Assembly (NCBI RefSeq): GCF_010686705.1
Contig: NZ_JAAGWY010000005.1
Location: forward strand, 186,001-250,000
DNA length: 64,000 nucleotides
From: Leifsonia tongyongensis
GTDB lineage: Bacteria; Actinomycetota; Actinomycetes; Actinomycetales; Microbacteriaceae
Direction of reading: 5' to 3'
The translations under genes were made by a program, and so were the position numbers. Below the pieces are notes generated by a model that had not been told where the DNA came from, ran no database searches, and saw nothing but the letters and a program-made list of their open reading frames with translations. Positions 1 to 8,207 of the stretch are shown here, piece after piece. Every line of letters starts with the position of its first letter. Within the stretch, counting starts at the first letter, position 1.

Positions 1-75
1 GGTAGGTGATGTCAACCCAATAGGTAGGACGGCCATTCGGATCGAGGCCATATGCGACCCAGCTGATGTCTTTCA

Positions 76-1104
76 TCATCCGGCTTGCGGCATCGCGGAG
101 TATGGCCCGGCGGGGAGTTTGTCGACGACGGAGGCCTCGACGGCGGTCCAGTCGACGATCGAACCAGCGGGGACGGGACCCCATTGTTGCGTAGAGAGCT
201 CGCGAACACCGATCAGTAACCCGGTCCCTGGGTCGATGATGATCTGTTGGGCAAATGGCCGTGAGGACTCTTTGCGGCTGATTGCGACGCCCCTCTTACC
301 ATCCAGGTTCGCTTGACCATCGGCGAGGTACACTCCCGGAATTTCTGCTAGCGCGTCATACATTGCGCTGCGGAGATCTGCGGGGACGAGCCCGGTCGTC
401 AGCAGATTCTGGACGTGTGTGAATGCTGCTTCGTCCTTTGATGCAGAGCCCTCCGCGTGTTGGTACAGATAGGTGAGAAGTGGGCCGCTCTCGCGGGGCA
501 TGGTCGCGATCTCCGTGCTGTAGTTGGGCGATTTTCCGCCGAAGTCGCCTCCTGCGGCCTGGTAAAGGTGCAGGTCGCCGTGGTGCGGATCTTTCCAGAC
601 CTGGTCGATGAAGTCCTTGGCGTTCCCATAGGCCTTGCCCGGCGCAAGCCACTGGTGGCCACGTACCCACCTGTCGTTCTTGTCGCTAGGCATATAGACG
701 GTGATCGCCTGCGGTTGCTCGTAGGCGGCTTCCTGACCCGAGAAACTCAGTGCAACTTCCGTGGTCGAGATCTTGAGAAACTGACCGGTTCCAACAGTCA
801 GGTCCACGGATTTGATGGTTGCCGAAGCAGCGCGGTGAAGTACTTCTGCGGCCTCCGCAGATGCGGCGTGCGGCCCAACAACATTGGTCGCAATCACCGT
901 GACGCCAAGAGCTACCGCCGCCACGACGGTGATAGATACCCAGACCTTACGTCGTCGCGCCGGCGTCCTGCGCCTTGTCACTGGCACCAGGTGTGGGGTG
1001 CGCAGACGCTCCGTGTCCTCGATCCGTTCGAACAATTGAGACTTCATGCGATCGAAATCGCTGTCACCTGGCAGGAGCTCGCTTTCAATAGTTAAGGGAT
1101 TCAT
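76..1104 (-). CDS. membrane-anchored anti-sigma-like protein (CU044_5270 type)
   Basis: A 342-residue protein with a cytoplasmic N-terminus of about 50 residues, rich in Arg near its end, one transmembrane helix at roughly residues 52-74 (VWVSITVVAAVALGVTVIAT), and a large external domain. It lies directly downstream of an ECF sigma factor; its ATG overlaps the sigma stop codon by four bases, so the two are translationally coupled. This is the usual layout of an anti-sigma factor or sigma-associated sensor. The general look matches the actinobacterial CU044_5270 family that accompanies ECF sigma factors. No zinc-binding HxxxCxxC anti-sigma motif is visible, so the inhibitory role is inferred from position only. 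Confidence 0.7.
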   Translation of the reverse strand: MNPLTIESELLPGDSDFDRMKSQLFERIEDTERLRTPHLVPVTRRRTPARRRKVWVSITVVAAVALGVTVIATNVVGPHAASAEAAEVLHRAASATIKSVDLTVGTGQFLKISTTEVALSFSGQEAAYEQPQAITVYMPSDKNDRWVRGHQWLAPGKAYGNAKDFIDQVWKDPHHGDLHLYQAAGGDFGGKSPNYSTEIATMPRESGPLLTYLYQHAEGSASKDEAAFTHVQNLLTTGLVPADLRSAMYDALAEIPGVYLADGQANLDGKRGVAISRKESSRPFAQQIIIDPGTGLLIGVRELSTQQWGPVPAGSIVDWTAVEASVVDKLPAGPYSAMPQAG

Positions 1105-1679
1105 GAGTACTGTCCTTCCGGATCGAGTTCCGTTCGTAGTTGCTTCTTGGCGCGGGACAGCCGGTTGCGGACAGCCCCGCGAGTGATGCCTAAATCCTTT
1201 GCGGCGCGCTCATAGCCCAAGCTTTCGACCAGGCAGAGCTGGACGATTTGCTGATCGAGCGGGCTGAGCTTGCGAATAAGTGCCTCAACTTGTTGAGCCA
1301 GAAGCCGAAGCTCCGCCGCGTGTTCGGCAGATGGCGACGCCCCCGAGTCGATTTCTTCGCTCAGGGCGACCGAGAATCGGGTAGCCCGTCGCCTGTTCAT
1401 TGCCAGATATCGGACCGTGGTGATCAGCCACGGCAGAAGCGAATCACCAGCGAGTTCGATGCTCGCCCGCTTTCGCCACAGCAGAAAGAACGCGTCAGAA
1501 AGCAATTCCTCGGCGTCCGGTCGCCTTTGAACGATCGCCAGAGCAGCCGCAAAAACCACTCGACTGTGTCGGTCGAAGAGTAATCCGAATGCGTGTCGGT
1601 CGCCGGCCTCACTGGCGAGCAGGAGCTCGGTGTCGGATCTTGACTTGGTCAGGTCATCCACCTCTGGGGCAGGTCGCAT
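1101..1679 (-). CDS. ECF RNA polymerase sigma factor
   Basis: A 192-residue sigma-70 family protein of the extracytoplasmic-function type. Region 2 runs from about residue 24 (DRHAFGLLFDRHSRVVFAAA) through the DAEELLSDAFFLLWRKR segment, which would recognise the -10 element. Region 4 is the C-terminal helix-turn-helix (LSPLDQQIVQLCLVESLGYE...GITRGAVRNRLSRAKKQLR). The ATG has a GGGAGGAAGGG ribosome-binding region about 10 bases upstream. Together with the overlapping downstream membrane protein it forms a two-gene sigma/anti-sigma-type unit. Target promoters are not known. Confidence 0.9.
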   Translation of the reverse strand: MRPAPEVDDLTKSRSDTELLLASEAGDRHAFGLLFDRHSRVVFAAALAIVQRRPDAEELLSDAFFLLWRKRASIELAGDSLLPWLITTVRYLAMNRRRATRFSVALSEEIDSGASPSAEHAAELRLLAQQVEALIRKLSPLDQQIVQLCLVESLGYERAAKDLGITRGAVRNRLSRAKKQLRTELDPEGQYS

Positions 1680-1968
1680 GTTCGTTGACCCTTCCTCCCT
1701 GAGGCATTCGCCTCCTCACCCAACAAATGTCAAGAGAAGCCAAATCGTCTCAAAAGATCACGGCGTATCTCAGCTCGACGCGCTCTCGCCTCTCACGATG
1801 CAGATCGGTACATCGCCTGCTCTTAGTCAGCTCTCGGAACTCAGGGCTTGCACACCGTTCATCGCCGAGCCGCCGTTGAAGGCGGACTGGCAAGTCAGGC
1901 GCACGTATGACGTCCCGTAAGACCTTCTGGGTGTCCTCATGGGGACGCTCACCTGAAACAAGCGGGGC

Positions 1969-2451
1969 CTATTTGAGAGCCTTTTCCTTTTTCACGGCCG
2001 TCGGTGTTCCCCAGTAGTTCATGCGCTTTCCATTGGCGCTCTTGATCCAGGCGACGGCACCCCACGCGCCGAGGTTTCCGGCGTAGTACGTCCCGACGCA
2101 TACGGTCTGGCCCTTTGGATTCGGAGTTTCTTTCGCGTGACAGATTTCCTGTGACGTGAGTGCACCCGGCGGCGGTGCAGCAAGAGTATGACCGTCCGGA
2201 AAGACAAGGTTCGCACCTGTTAGATCGCACGTTTGGTGACTCAAGTCTTCGACGTGCGTGGCCGGAGCGGGGCTGGTTGGGCAGGGCGGCAACGTCCCTT
2301 TCGGGAGCGTGATGCCTTCGTCGATGCAGCCGGTCAAACCGAGAAGGGCTGCCAGTGCCAGCGCCGCGACGAAACCACCCCGCAACATGCCGCCGCAGTA
2401 TGTCATGCTCTGTACGGACGCAAGTGCGGCCCTCGCGATCTCGCGATGCAT
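1969..2451 (-). CDS. small secreted lipoprotein
   Basis: A 160-residue protein whose N-terminus carries a hydrophobic signal segment ending in a lipobox (ALLGLTGC, Cys at about residue 42), so it is expected to be lipid-anchored outside the membrane. The ATG at 2451 was chosen because it has a strong AGAGGAG site five to six bases upstream. A second ATG 21 codons in would give a more typical signal peptide length and cannot be excluded. The mature part contains several cysteines (TCDLTGAN, EICHAKE, TVCVGTYY) that could form disulfides. No family is recognised. The 289 bases between it and the sigma gene show nothing supportable. Confidence 0.7.
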   Translation of the reverse strand: MHREIARAALASVQSMTYCGGMLRGGFVAALALAALLGLTGCIDEGITLPKGTLPPCPTSPAPATHVEDLSHQTCDLTGANLVFPDGHTLAAPPPGALTSQEICHAKETPNPKGQTVCVGTYYAGNLGAWGAVAWIKSANGKRMNYWGTPTAVKKEKALK

Positions 2452-2647
2452 CTGTCTCCTCTGAAGAGCTGGCCCCCGGCCACAATTTCACTCGCGCGGT
2501 GCGCCCGTGAAGCCGAGGCTATCGGTCGAGGAAACGCCGAGTCGCCCCCAGTGGGGGGATGCATCCGGGCGGACGCGATTGTGCAGAACCAGCACTATTG
2601 CTCCGAGCCCAGGACGGGCGTGCCCCGATAGGGGACTGGCGGTGATG

Positions 2648-2680
2648 TTATCGATTGTCGTTGTATACGTTTATCGATAA
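2648..2680 (+). promoter_or_regulatory. paired TTATCGAT / ATCGATAA operator-like palindrome
   Basis: TTATCGAT at 2648-2655 is repeated at 2671-2678 as part of the perfect palindrome TTATCGATAA (2671-2680), so the two sites sit about two helical turns apart. They lie 17-49 bases before the ATG of the DUF2975 gene, whose last codon overlaps the start of an XRE regulator. Autoregulation by that regulator is the simple reading, but it is inference. Confidence 0.45.
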
Positions 2681-2696
2681 CCAGAGTTGGAGTCAC

Positions 2697-3308
2697 ATGA
2701 ACACTCAACGCCGCACCAGCCTCGGCCGAATCATCCTGTACGTTCTCAGTCTCGGCACCCTCGTCTACGCACTTGGCATCGTCGTGTTCGGTGTCGTCGC
2801 ACTCGCTACGCAGCTCGCAGCGGGCACCATTCGCCCCACGATGTACTGGTCCGAAGGTCAGATGCAGTTCACGGACACTGGAGATGGAACGAGCGGCATC
2901 CTCATCGCGGGCCAGGGGGGTGCTGTCGTGTCGTCAATCACCGGCGTCTCTTCCAGTACAGTCGCGCTCTACGTCACGGCCACGCTGGTCACCCTGCTCG
3001 CCCAACTGGCACTTGGGGTGCTCGCGCTTCTGCTGCTGAAGCGCCTGCGCTCGGATCGACCGTTCGCCGACTCCACTTGGAGAATCGTCGCCGGGTCGAG
3101 CGTCGCCGTCCTGACGTTCGGCATCGTCGGTCAGTTGCTTGCGTGGTGGACCCGGGTTGCGGTGATCTCGGAATCCGGGGGCAGCAACTTTTCGACTTCG
3201 TTCGTATTCGAGCCACTCACAGTAGCGATCACGCTCTCCCTGGCTCTCGTTGCCGTCGCGTTCCGGGCGGCCGAGCGGCTCCAGTACGACAGCGACGGAC
3301 TCGTCTAA
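2697..3308 (+). CDS. DUF2975 family membrane protein
   Basis: A 203-residue integral membrane protein with four predicted helices (about residues 10-35, 95-120, 137-158 and 175-195) and the layout of the DUF2975 family: an extracellular loop after helix 1, and the LRSDRPFADSTWRIV segment, like the RPF-containing motif of that family, after helix 2. The ATG at 2697 is chosen over an in-frame upstream start at 2655 because GTTGGAG precedes it and because the earlier start would fall inside the palindrome. It overlaps the following XRE gene by one base. DUF2975 proteins are commonly paired with a small YozG-like regulator; their biochemical role is not established. Confidence 0.85.
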   Translation: MNTQRRTSLGRIILYVLSLGTLVYALGIVVFGVVALATQLAAGTIRPTMYWSEGQMQFTDTGDGTSGILIAGQGGAVVSSITGVSSSTVALYVTATLVTLLAQLALGVLALLLLKRLRSDRPFADSTWRIVAGSSVAVLTFGIVGQLLAWWTRVAVISESGGSNFSTSFVFEPLTVAITLSLALVAVAFRAAERLQYDSDGLV

Positions 3309-3562
3309 TGGCACCCGCTGATTCCGACGAGAATGCCGCACAAATTCATTGCCGGTTGGACGTGCTGCTCGCAGAACGGGAGATGACACTGACCAAGCTC
3401 AGCGAGCTGGTCGGCGTCAGCCTCGTCAACCTATCGGTTCTGAAGAACGGTCGTGCACGTGCCATCCGCTTCTCGACTCTGACGGCGATCTGCAAAGCAC
3501 TCGACTGCGAGGTCGGTGACCTGCTCGTTCTGGCCGAGTGGAAGGCCGGGACTGCTGTGTAG
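3308..3562 (+). CDS. XRE-family transcriptional regulator (YozG-like)
   Basis: An 84-residue protein made almost entirely of a Cro/CI-type helix-turn-helix (LDVLLAEREMTLTKLSELVG, then VSLVNLSVLKNGRARAIRFSTL, then AICKALDCEVGDLL). The CKALDCEVGDLL ending is typical of the YozG group. The ATG shares one base with the DUF2975 stop codon (TAATG), so the pair is coupled. It probably controls its own operon through the TTATCGAT sites upstream of the first gene, as is common for regulators encoded with their target. Confidence 0.9.
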   Translation: MAPADSDENAAQIHCRLDVLLAEREMTLTKLSELVGVSLVNLSVLKNGRARAIRFSTLTAICKALDCEVGDLLVLAEWKAGTAV

Positions 3563-3696
3563 TTTGCGATGCGGGAACACGTACCGCGCAGCAATACTGG
3601 CAAGTGACCGGGTCGGTGTGATGTCACGCAGGCAGATTCTCTCGGCCCTGACTCCTGGTCCCTGTTCGAGCGAGCCAGCGCAACTCCAGAAAGCTT

Positions 3697-4173
3697 CTAC
3701 GACGTCGTCCCGAGCGTCTTCGCTTTTGCGGCCTCGAACTCGGCGTCCGAAAGGACACCCTTGGCATGCAGATCAGCCAGGTTGGCGAGCTCTTCGGACA
3801 TAGACGCGGCGCGCGTATGAGCGGGGCCCTCCTCGTGTTCGCGTTCACGCATCCGCTGCTTCAGCATCGGCCGCTCTGGGACAGCCCCCTGCGCGCGGCT
3901 TGTGCCTGCGCGAACGGCAATGAAGATGATGAGCGTTAGCACCCCGGCTAAGGCGATGCCGATGCCGACCCACATCCAAACGGTGTCCGTGACCGCTTGC
4001 GCATCATCGTAGAAGCCTCCAGAAAGGGTTGCCCCAAGGTCGGCGACGTTCTGGTCGAACACACGCCGGCTGTTCATCGCGATCGCGAGGATGCCTCCAC
4101 CGACGATTGCGGCAAGACTGAACCAGACAAGAGACGCCCTGCCGATGCTCGATTCGCTGCGTGATTCGCTCAT
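3697..4173 (-). CDS. membrane protein with C-terminal SHOCT domain
   Basis: A 158-residue protein with two transmembrane helices (about residues 13-35 and 65-88) and a C-terminal SHOCT domain (ELANLADLHAKGVLSDAEFEAAKAKTL), a short helical module often found at protein ends and linked to oligomerisation. The ATG at 4173 was chosen because it lies five bases after the stop of the upstream gene; an earlier in-frame start at 4215 would overlap that gene by 38 bases. It forms a two-gene unit with the small membrane protein at 4178-4465. Specific function is unknown. Confidence 0.75.
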   Translation of the reverse strand: MSESRSESSIGRASLVWFSLAAIVGGGILAIAMNSRRVFDQNVADLGATLSGGFYDDAQAVTDTVWMWVGIGIALAGVLTLIIFIAVRAGTSRAQGAVPERPMLKQRMREREHEEGPAHTRAASMSEELANLADLHAKGVLSDAEFEAAKAKTLGTTS

Positions 4174-4177
4174 GGCG

Positions 4178-4465
4178 TCAGTACCCGGCGACGGGTGCCG
4201 CAGCTGCGACACCAATCACCACTGCGGCGATGAAATTCGCGACGACGGCAACCGCCACGATCCCTGTAAACCAGGCGATCGTCTTGAGGTACAACTCGAC
4301 CTTCTGCTCGTGAGTCCTGACAGGTGCCATACGTGCCCGTACCTCGGCGACTTCTTCGGCCGTCATCGGTGGGGGGCCGTCGCCGGCGACAGCGGCGCGC
4401 CAATCTGCGGGTGATAGCGGATTGGACGCCGATCGCTTGGCACCTTCGTCGATGGAGTCTGACAT
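4178..4465 (-). CDS. small two-helix membrane protein, unknown function
   Basis: A 95-residue protein with a soluble N-terminus (MSDSIDEGAKRS...AEEVAEVRARMAPVRTHEQKVELY) followed by one long or two short hydrophobic segments (TIAWFTGIVAVAVVANFIAAVVIGVAAA). The ATG is preceded by GAAGGAAG. It lies directly upstream of the SHOCT-domain membrane protein and is probably co-transcribed with it. I do not recognise a family. Confidence 0.65.
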   Translation of the reverse strand: MSDSIDEGAKRSASNPLSPADWRAAVAGDGPPPMTAEEVAEVRARMAPVRTHEQKVELYLKTIAWFTGIVAVAVVANFIAAVVIGVAAAAPVAGY

Positions 4466-4678
4466 TTTCGCTTCCTTCTGCCGTGGCGGTACTTCCGCCC
4501 TAGCTCCCGAGTGAGATCCCGAGCGGTTCCTTCAGTTCGGAGCGTGTGAACAGCAGCGCCCCACGGTGTGACCTCGACCTTTAGAACTTCAGCCGGCAGC
4601 TGTTGCCCCGTCGTGTGCGCAACTTCGCGCGCTGCGATTCCGAGGACTGCCACCCAAACGGATCTGAGACGCTGAGGC

Positions 4679-5017
4679 TCAATGCCACCCAATCTGGGAG
4701 CCGTTCATAGAGAAACCTCCGCGCGGATCCGGTGACGGCTGCGGCTCGTCGAAGTGCGGGTTCGCCGCACCCGGCAGGCTCTGTGGCACCACCCGGAGAC
4801 GCACCGCCGCGACGATCGCGAAGACCGTCACTGCGAGCAACACGACACCAGTAGCGAGGAGTGCCCAGCCGGCGGCGTTCCCCATCGAGACCATGATCAC
4901 TCCGATGGGTCCGCTGAGCCATGTCCCGACGCCGGCCACACAACCAAGCGCCACCAGCCACGCGACCCGCCGACGACGGCGCTGCAACTGCTCAAACTCG
5001 TTCATCAGTGCGCTCAT
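4679..5017 (-). CDS. small membrane protein, unknown function
   Basis: A 112-residue protein with a basic N-terminal region (EQLQRRRRRV), two transmembrane helices (about residues 16-42 and 51-72), and a Pro-rich soluble tail (PHFDEPQPSPDPRGGF). The ATG at 5017 is preferred over a TTG at 5038 because GGGGGTGG lies a few bases ahead of it. The topology predicts both ends in the cytoplasm. It is probably part of the same group of small membrane genes that follows downstream. No family recognised. Confidence 0.6.
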   Translation of the reverse strand: MSALMNEFEQLQRRRRRVAWLVALGCVAGVGTWLSGPIGVIMVSMGNAAGWALLATGVVLLAVTVFAIVAAVRLRVVPQSLPGAANPHFDEPQPSPDPRGGFSMNGSQIGWH

Positions 5018-5099
5018 CAGAGCCACCCCCTTGTCCAAAACATAGTGGATTCGCGGTGCGCTCCGCCGGATTCGTTTGGCGCAGCGTACGGTGACTTAG

Positions 5100-5519
5100 G
5101 TGCGAACCAGGAGCTGGCTCATCCTCACCGTTGTTACGCTTGCGAGCCTTCCGCTGGCGGGATGTTCCGTGACCTGCGCAGAGGCCAACCAGACGCCCCC
5201 ACACGTCAACCTCGATGCCTCGGCGTGGTTCGACGCTCATCCCAAGACGAGGCTCGAGGTCTGCCTCGACGGGTCGTGCCAGATGGTTTCGAAGCCGTAC
5301 CCCGTTGTGGAGCTTGGTCTCCCGGCAGCTGATCAAGCAAGTCCGGCTGAGGCTCGCGCTCTTACTGTGATACCTGAACCTGCGGGCAGTGCCTTATCCG
5401 AGCACTCGACCCACGTTGCGCTGCGTTCGACGTCCATATTGTCGCCGTGCGGGACACAGGTTCTTTGGAGCGCCGACGTGACTGTCTCGAGTAACGGGAA
5501 CCTCACCGTAGCTTGGTAG
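5100..5519 (+). CDS. small lipoprotein, unknown function
   Basis: A 139-residue protein starting at GTG with a signal peptide and clear lipobox (LASLPLAGC, Cys at residue 22), so the mature protein should be anchored to the outer face of the membrane. Four to five further cysteines (VTCAEA, EVCLDGSC, SPCGTQ) suggest disulfide bonds. It is transcribed away from the small membrane-protein genes. I recognise no family; the start is supported mainly by the signal peptide. Confidence 0.65.
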   Translation: MRTRSWLILTVVTLASLPLAGCSVTCAEANQTPPHVNLDASAWFDAHPKTRLEVCLDGSCQMVSKPYPVVELGLPAADQASPAEARALTVIPEPAGSALSEHSTHVALRSTSILSPCGTQVLWSADVTVSSNGNLTVAW

Positions 5520-6137
5520 TGAGACTGGACCCAGACAGCCCGTGCGGCATTCCATCGCCGAGGCGCTTCACCGGCACTCGACTTGATTCGTGGCCGAGCC
5601 TGGTCCTCAGGAATATGCCCGGCGTTCGGACCCATGAGGAGCTCGGACGCATCGAGTATCGCCTCACCTACATGCGCCGGGTGGATCTTGAAGATGATCC
5701 CGTCCTCGGCCCCCGTCGATCGCTCTCGTGGCGGAACACCAGCCGGGAGGACTACCTCCGTGCATCGATCAACGCCTTCCGCGATGGGCATGACTAGGCG
5801 TTCCAGTCGGTGATTCGCCAGGCAATGCCGCCCACCGATCGACGGGCTGTCACCGCTCGACGCACTGGGATATGACGTCACTGAGCCCACGGTGTCCGCT
5901 TCAGCCTCGGACCCCGCCACAGCGGCGTGCAGGCGAAGACCCCCCGAGGCTTTCGGCGGGCCTGGCAGGCACCGACCCACAAGTTGGAACGAGCTCTGAC
6001 GGGCGCTGTGGATGACTTCGAATTGGTTCGATGACTGACCTCGCAGAGTGTCGGGAAACTCCGCCACTCAGCGAGACGTAACTGAACGGCGCAGACGTCT
6101 GCAGTTAGGTCCGAAGAGATCGCTAGGCGTCATCGAG
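5520..6137. other. long region without a convincing gene
   Basis: About 620 bases between a lipoprotein gene and the HTH-cupin regulator. Open frames exist on both strands (for example a 94-codon plus-strand frame at 5513-5797 and a 244-codon minus-strand frame at 5333-6067) but they overlap each other, lack a clear ribosome-binding site and match no family I know. The region may hold remnants of lost genes. Confidence 0.4.
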
Positions 6138-6150
6138 GTTAACGAGTTTA
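6138..6150. promoter_or_regulatory. operator-like site GTTAACGAGTTTA
   Basis: Lies 29 bases before the start of the HTH-cupin regulator. It matches the palindromic site at 7989-8000 in 11 of 12 leading positions (GTTAACGnGTT). A site shared by the regulator's own promoter and by the promoter ahead of the transporter is the pattern expected of the regulator's operator. Confidence 0.45.
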
Positions 6151-6178
6151 GGATAATGAAGAAGGAAAGGGGGCGTGA

Positions 6179-6787
6179 ATGTCGAAAACCGAGTCCGACT
6201 CCCGCCCGGGCGCTTCGTTGGAAGTGATCCTCGAGGGCATCGGGGATACCGTGCGCGCACGGCGGAAAGCGCAAGGATTGACCCTCAGCGCGATGACCCA
6301 GCGAACGGGGCTCAGCACGGCGATCATCAGCCAGGTCGAGCGCGGGCTCGCGAATCCGTCCTTCTCGACGCTGGCGCAGATCGCTCACGGGCTGGACATA
6401 CCGGTCGGCGAACTCTTCGCACAGCAGCCCGTCGCCCGATCACCTGTTGTGAGGAAGTCGGATCGACGCGATCTCCTCTCTACTGTGGCCGAGGCGCGGG
6501 GCCGCACCGTGTTCGAGCTGCTCTCGCCCGACCTGCACGGGACATTGGAAGCGCTGTGGGTTGAGACCCCGCCTGGGCACGACTCGAGCGATACTCCGTT
6601 CACGCACCGAGGCGAGGAATTCGGGATCGTTATCTCGGGGAAGAAAGAAGTCTTCATCGATGGCGAGAAGTACCTGCTCGAACAGGGGGACTCGATTACC
6701 TTCAACTCGACGATTCCGCACTGGTACAAGAACACCTCCGATGAGGTGTGCACCGCGATCTGGGTCATCTCCCCACCGAGCTGGTAA
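6179..6787 (+). CDS. XRE-family regulator with C-terminal cupin domain
   Basis: A 202-residue regulator. Residues about 17-72 form a Cro/CI helix-turn-helix (TVRARRKAQGLTLSAMTQRTGLSTAIISQVERG). Residues about 115-200 form a cupin sensor domain (PFTHRGEEFGIVISGKKEVFIDGEKYLLEQGDSITFNS followed by IPHWYKN), the arrangement seen in PuuR-like and SutR-like regulators, in which the cupin binds a small ligand. ATG is preceded by GAAGGAAAGGGGG. It opens a gene cluster for carboxylate catabolism and most likely controls it in response to the substrate or a CoA-pathway intermediate. The ligand is unknown. Confidence 0.9.
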   Translation: MSKTESDSRPGASLEVILEGIGDTVRARRKAQGLTLSAMTQRTGLSTAIISQVERGLANPSFSTLAQIAHGLDIPVGELFAQQPVARSPVVRKSDRRDLLSTVAEARGRTVFELLSPDLHGTLEALWVETPPGHDSSDTPFTHRGEEFGIVISGKKEVFIDGEKYLLEQGDSITFNSTIPHWYKNTSDEVCTAIWVISPPSW

Positions 6788-6796
6788 CGGCGCCGT

Positions 6797-7975
6797 ATGA
6801 CATTGCCATTGGAGGGCCTGCGGGTCATCGACCTCACGCAGGTGATGCTGGGGCCGTCGTGCACACAGACCCTCGGCGACTTCGGCGCGGACATCGTCAA
6901 GGTCGAGCGTCCTGGTGCCGGCGACCTGTCACGCGTCGGGGTGTTCGCCGCTGCAGGAAACGAGAACCCCGTCTTCTCGGCCCTGAACCGGAACAAGCGC
7001 AGCATCGTCATCGACCTTTCCTCCGCGGAGGGCAGAGTCGTCATCCGTGATCTCATTCGCGACGCGGATGTGATCGTCAGCAACTTCAGGCCGGGAGTCA
7101 TGGAAAGGCTGGAGCTCGGCTATGACGACCTATCCGCGATCAACCCGCGAATCATCTGGGCTGCGGGCTCGGGCTTCGGCCGAAGTGGGCCGTACGCACA
7201 CAAGGGTGGGCAGGACATCCTCGGCCAGGCGTACTCCGGCGTCATGAAACGTCGCGCGGACCCGGGTCATCCGATCGCCATCTACGCGACTCCGATCGCC
7301 GATTACACCGCAGGTCAGCATCTCGTGCAAGGCATCCTTCTCGCTGTGCTGCAGCGCGAGCGCACCGGCGTCGGTCAGGTGGTCGACGTCAGTCTGCTCA
7401 ACTCGATGCTGGCTCTGCAGATGCAGGAGGCAACTGCCCGATTGACGATCGATGAGGAGCTCAACTGGGCCCTCATGCCACTCACCGGCTGCTTCCCGAC
7501 CCTCGACGCGGAGATCGTCGTCATCGGCGCTTTCAAGCCCAACCCTCTTGCCGATATCTGCGCCGCGCTCGGATTGCCCGACCTTTCACTCGACGAGCGG
7601 TTCAGCACCTTGGCGAGCTTGCGCGAGAACCGGACCGAGATCCGTGAAATCCTCGCACGCCGGTTCGCCCAGCAGACGACGCAGCACTGGCTGACTGCAC
7701 TCGAAACCGAAGACGTGCTGTGCGGGCCGGTGCTGGATCTCGCGCAGGCGCTTCAGAACGTTCAGACCATCCACAACGGCATGATCCTCGAGTTCGTCGA
7801 CAACGATGGTCGGAGCGTGCGAACCATCGCGCCACCGATCACGCTCTCGGCCGTCGCCCCGTCCGTCCGCCATGCTCCCCCGAGGCTCGGAGAGCACACG
7901 ACGGAAGTACTACACGAACTCGGCTACACCTCCTCAGCCATCGCCGGGTTGAGGGCGCGAAACGTCGTGAACTAA
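6797..7975 (+). CDS. family III CoA-transferase (CaiB/BaiF)
   Basis: A 392-residue family III (formyl-CoA transferase type) enzyme, which moves CoA between carboxylates through an aspartyl-CoA anhydride. N-terminal hallmark: GLRVIDLTQVMLGPSCTQTL then DFGADIVKVERPGAGD. NRNKRSIVIDL and the catalytic-Asp region GGQDILGQAYSG follow. It starts nine bases after the regulator gene and is related to the second CoA-transferase at 10880, with which it shares the unusual PSCTQ.LGDFGAD opening. It probably activates the imported acid or recycles CoA. Substrate cannot be told from sequence. Confidence 0.9.
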   Translation: MTLPLEGLRVIDLTQVMLGPSCTQTLGDFGADIVKVERPGAGDLSRVGVFAAAGNENPVFSALNRNKRSIVIDLSSAEGRVVIRDLIRDADVIVSNFRPGVMERLELGYDDLSAINPRIIWAAGSGFGRSGPYAHKGGQDILGQAYSGVMKRRADPGHPIAIYATPIADYTAGQHLVQGILLAVLQRERTGVGQVVDVSLLNSMLALQMQEATARLTIDEELNWALMPLTGCFPTLDAEIVVIGAFKPNPLADICAALGLPDLSLDERFSTLASLRENRTEIREILARRFAQQTTQHWLTALETEDVLCGPVLDLAQALQNVQTIHNGMILEFVDNDGRSVRTIAPPITLSAVAPSVRHAPPRLGEHTTEVLHELGYTSSAIAGLRARNVVN

Positions 7976-7988
7976 TTTCTTTACTATT

Positions 7989-8000
7989 GTTAACGCGTTA
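7989..8000. promoter_or_regulatory. palindromic operator-like site GTTAACGCGTTA
   Basis: TAACGCGTTA (7991-8000) is a perfect 10-base palindrome in the gap between the first CoA-transferase and the transporter gene. The related site at 6138-6150 lies ahead of the regulator gene. The AT-rich stretch just after it (GATATAGT) could serve as a -10 element for an internal promoter of the transporter and downstream genes. Confidence 0.5.
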
Positions 8001-8207
8001 GATATAGTCAACAAATAGTTACCCGAGGATGCGCATCCTCGAAAAATCCATGACCGCTGTGCCGGCGACGTGCGTAGGCCGGATCGTTCTGCTGGACCGT
8101 CCGCACGAGACGCGTCCGCCTCGTGCGCCGACATTCGACGTACGCCGTGCCGCCCCAGTTGGGGTGACTCGCATGTGATGATTCACGCTCTCGAAGAGGA
8201 GAAGACA

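Noticed and set aside
4363-4692. 109-codon minus-strand frame, TTG start
   Set aside because: Its first half reads plausibly as protein, but it overlaps the next small membrane gene by about 100 bases and has no ribosome-binding site. It may be a remnant; not listed as a gene.
5333-6067. 244-codon minus-strand frame
   Set aside because: Overlaps the lipoprotein gene on the other strand, no start signal, no recognisable domain.
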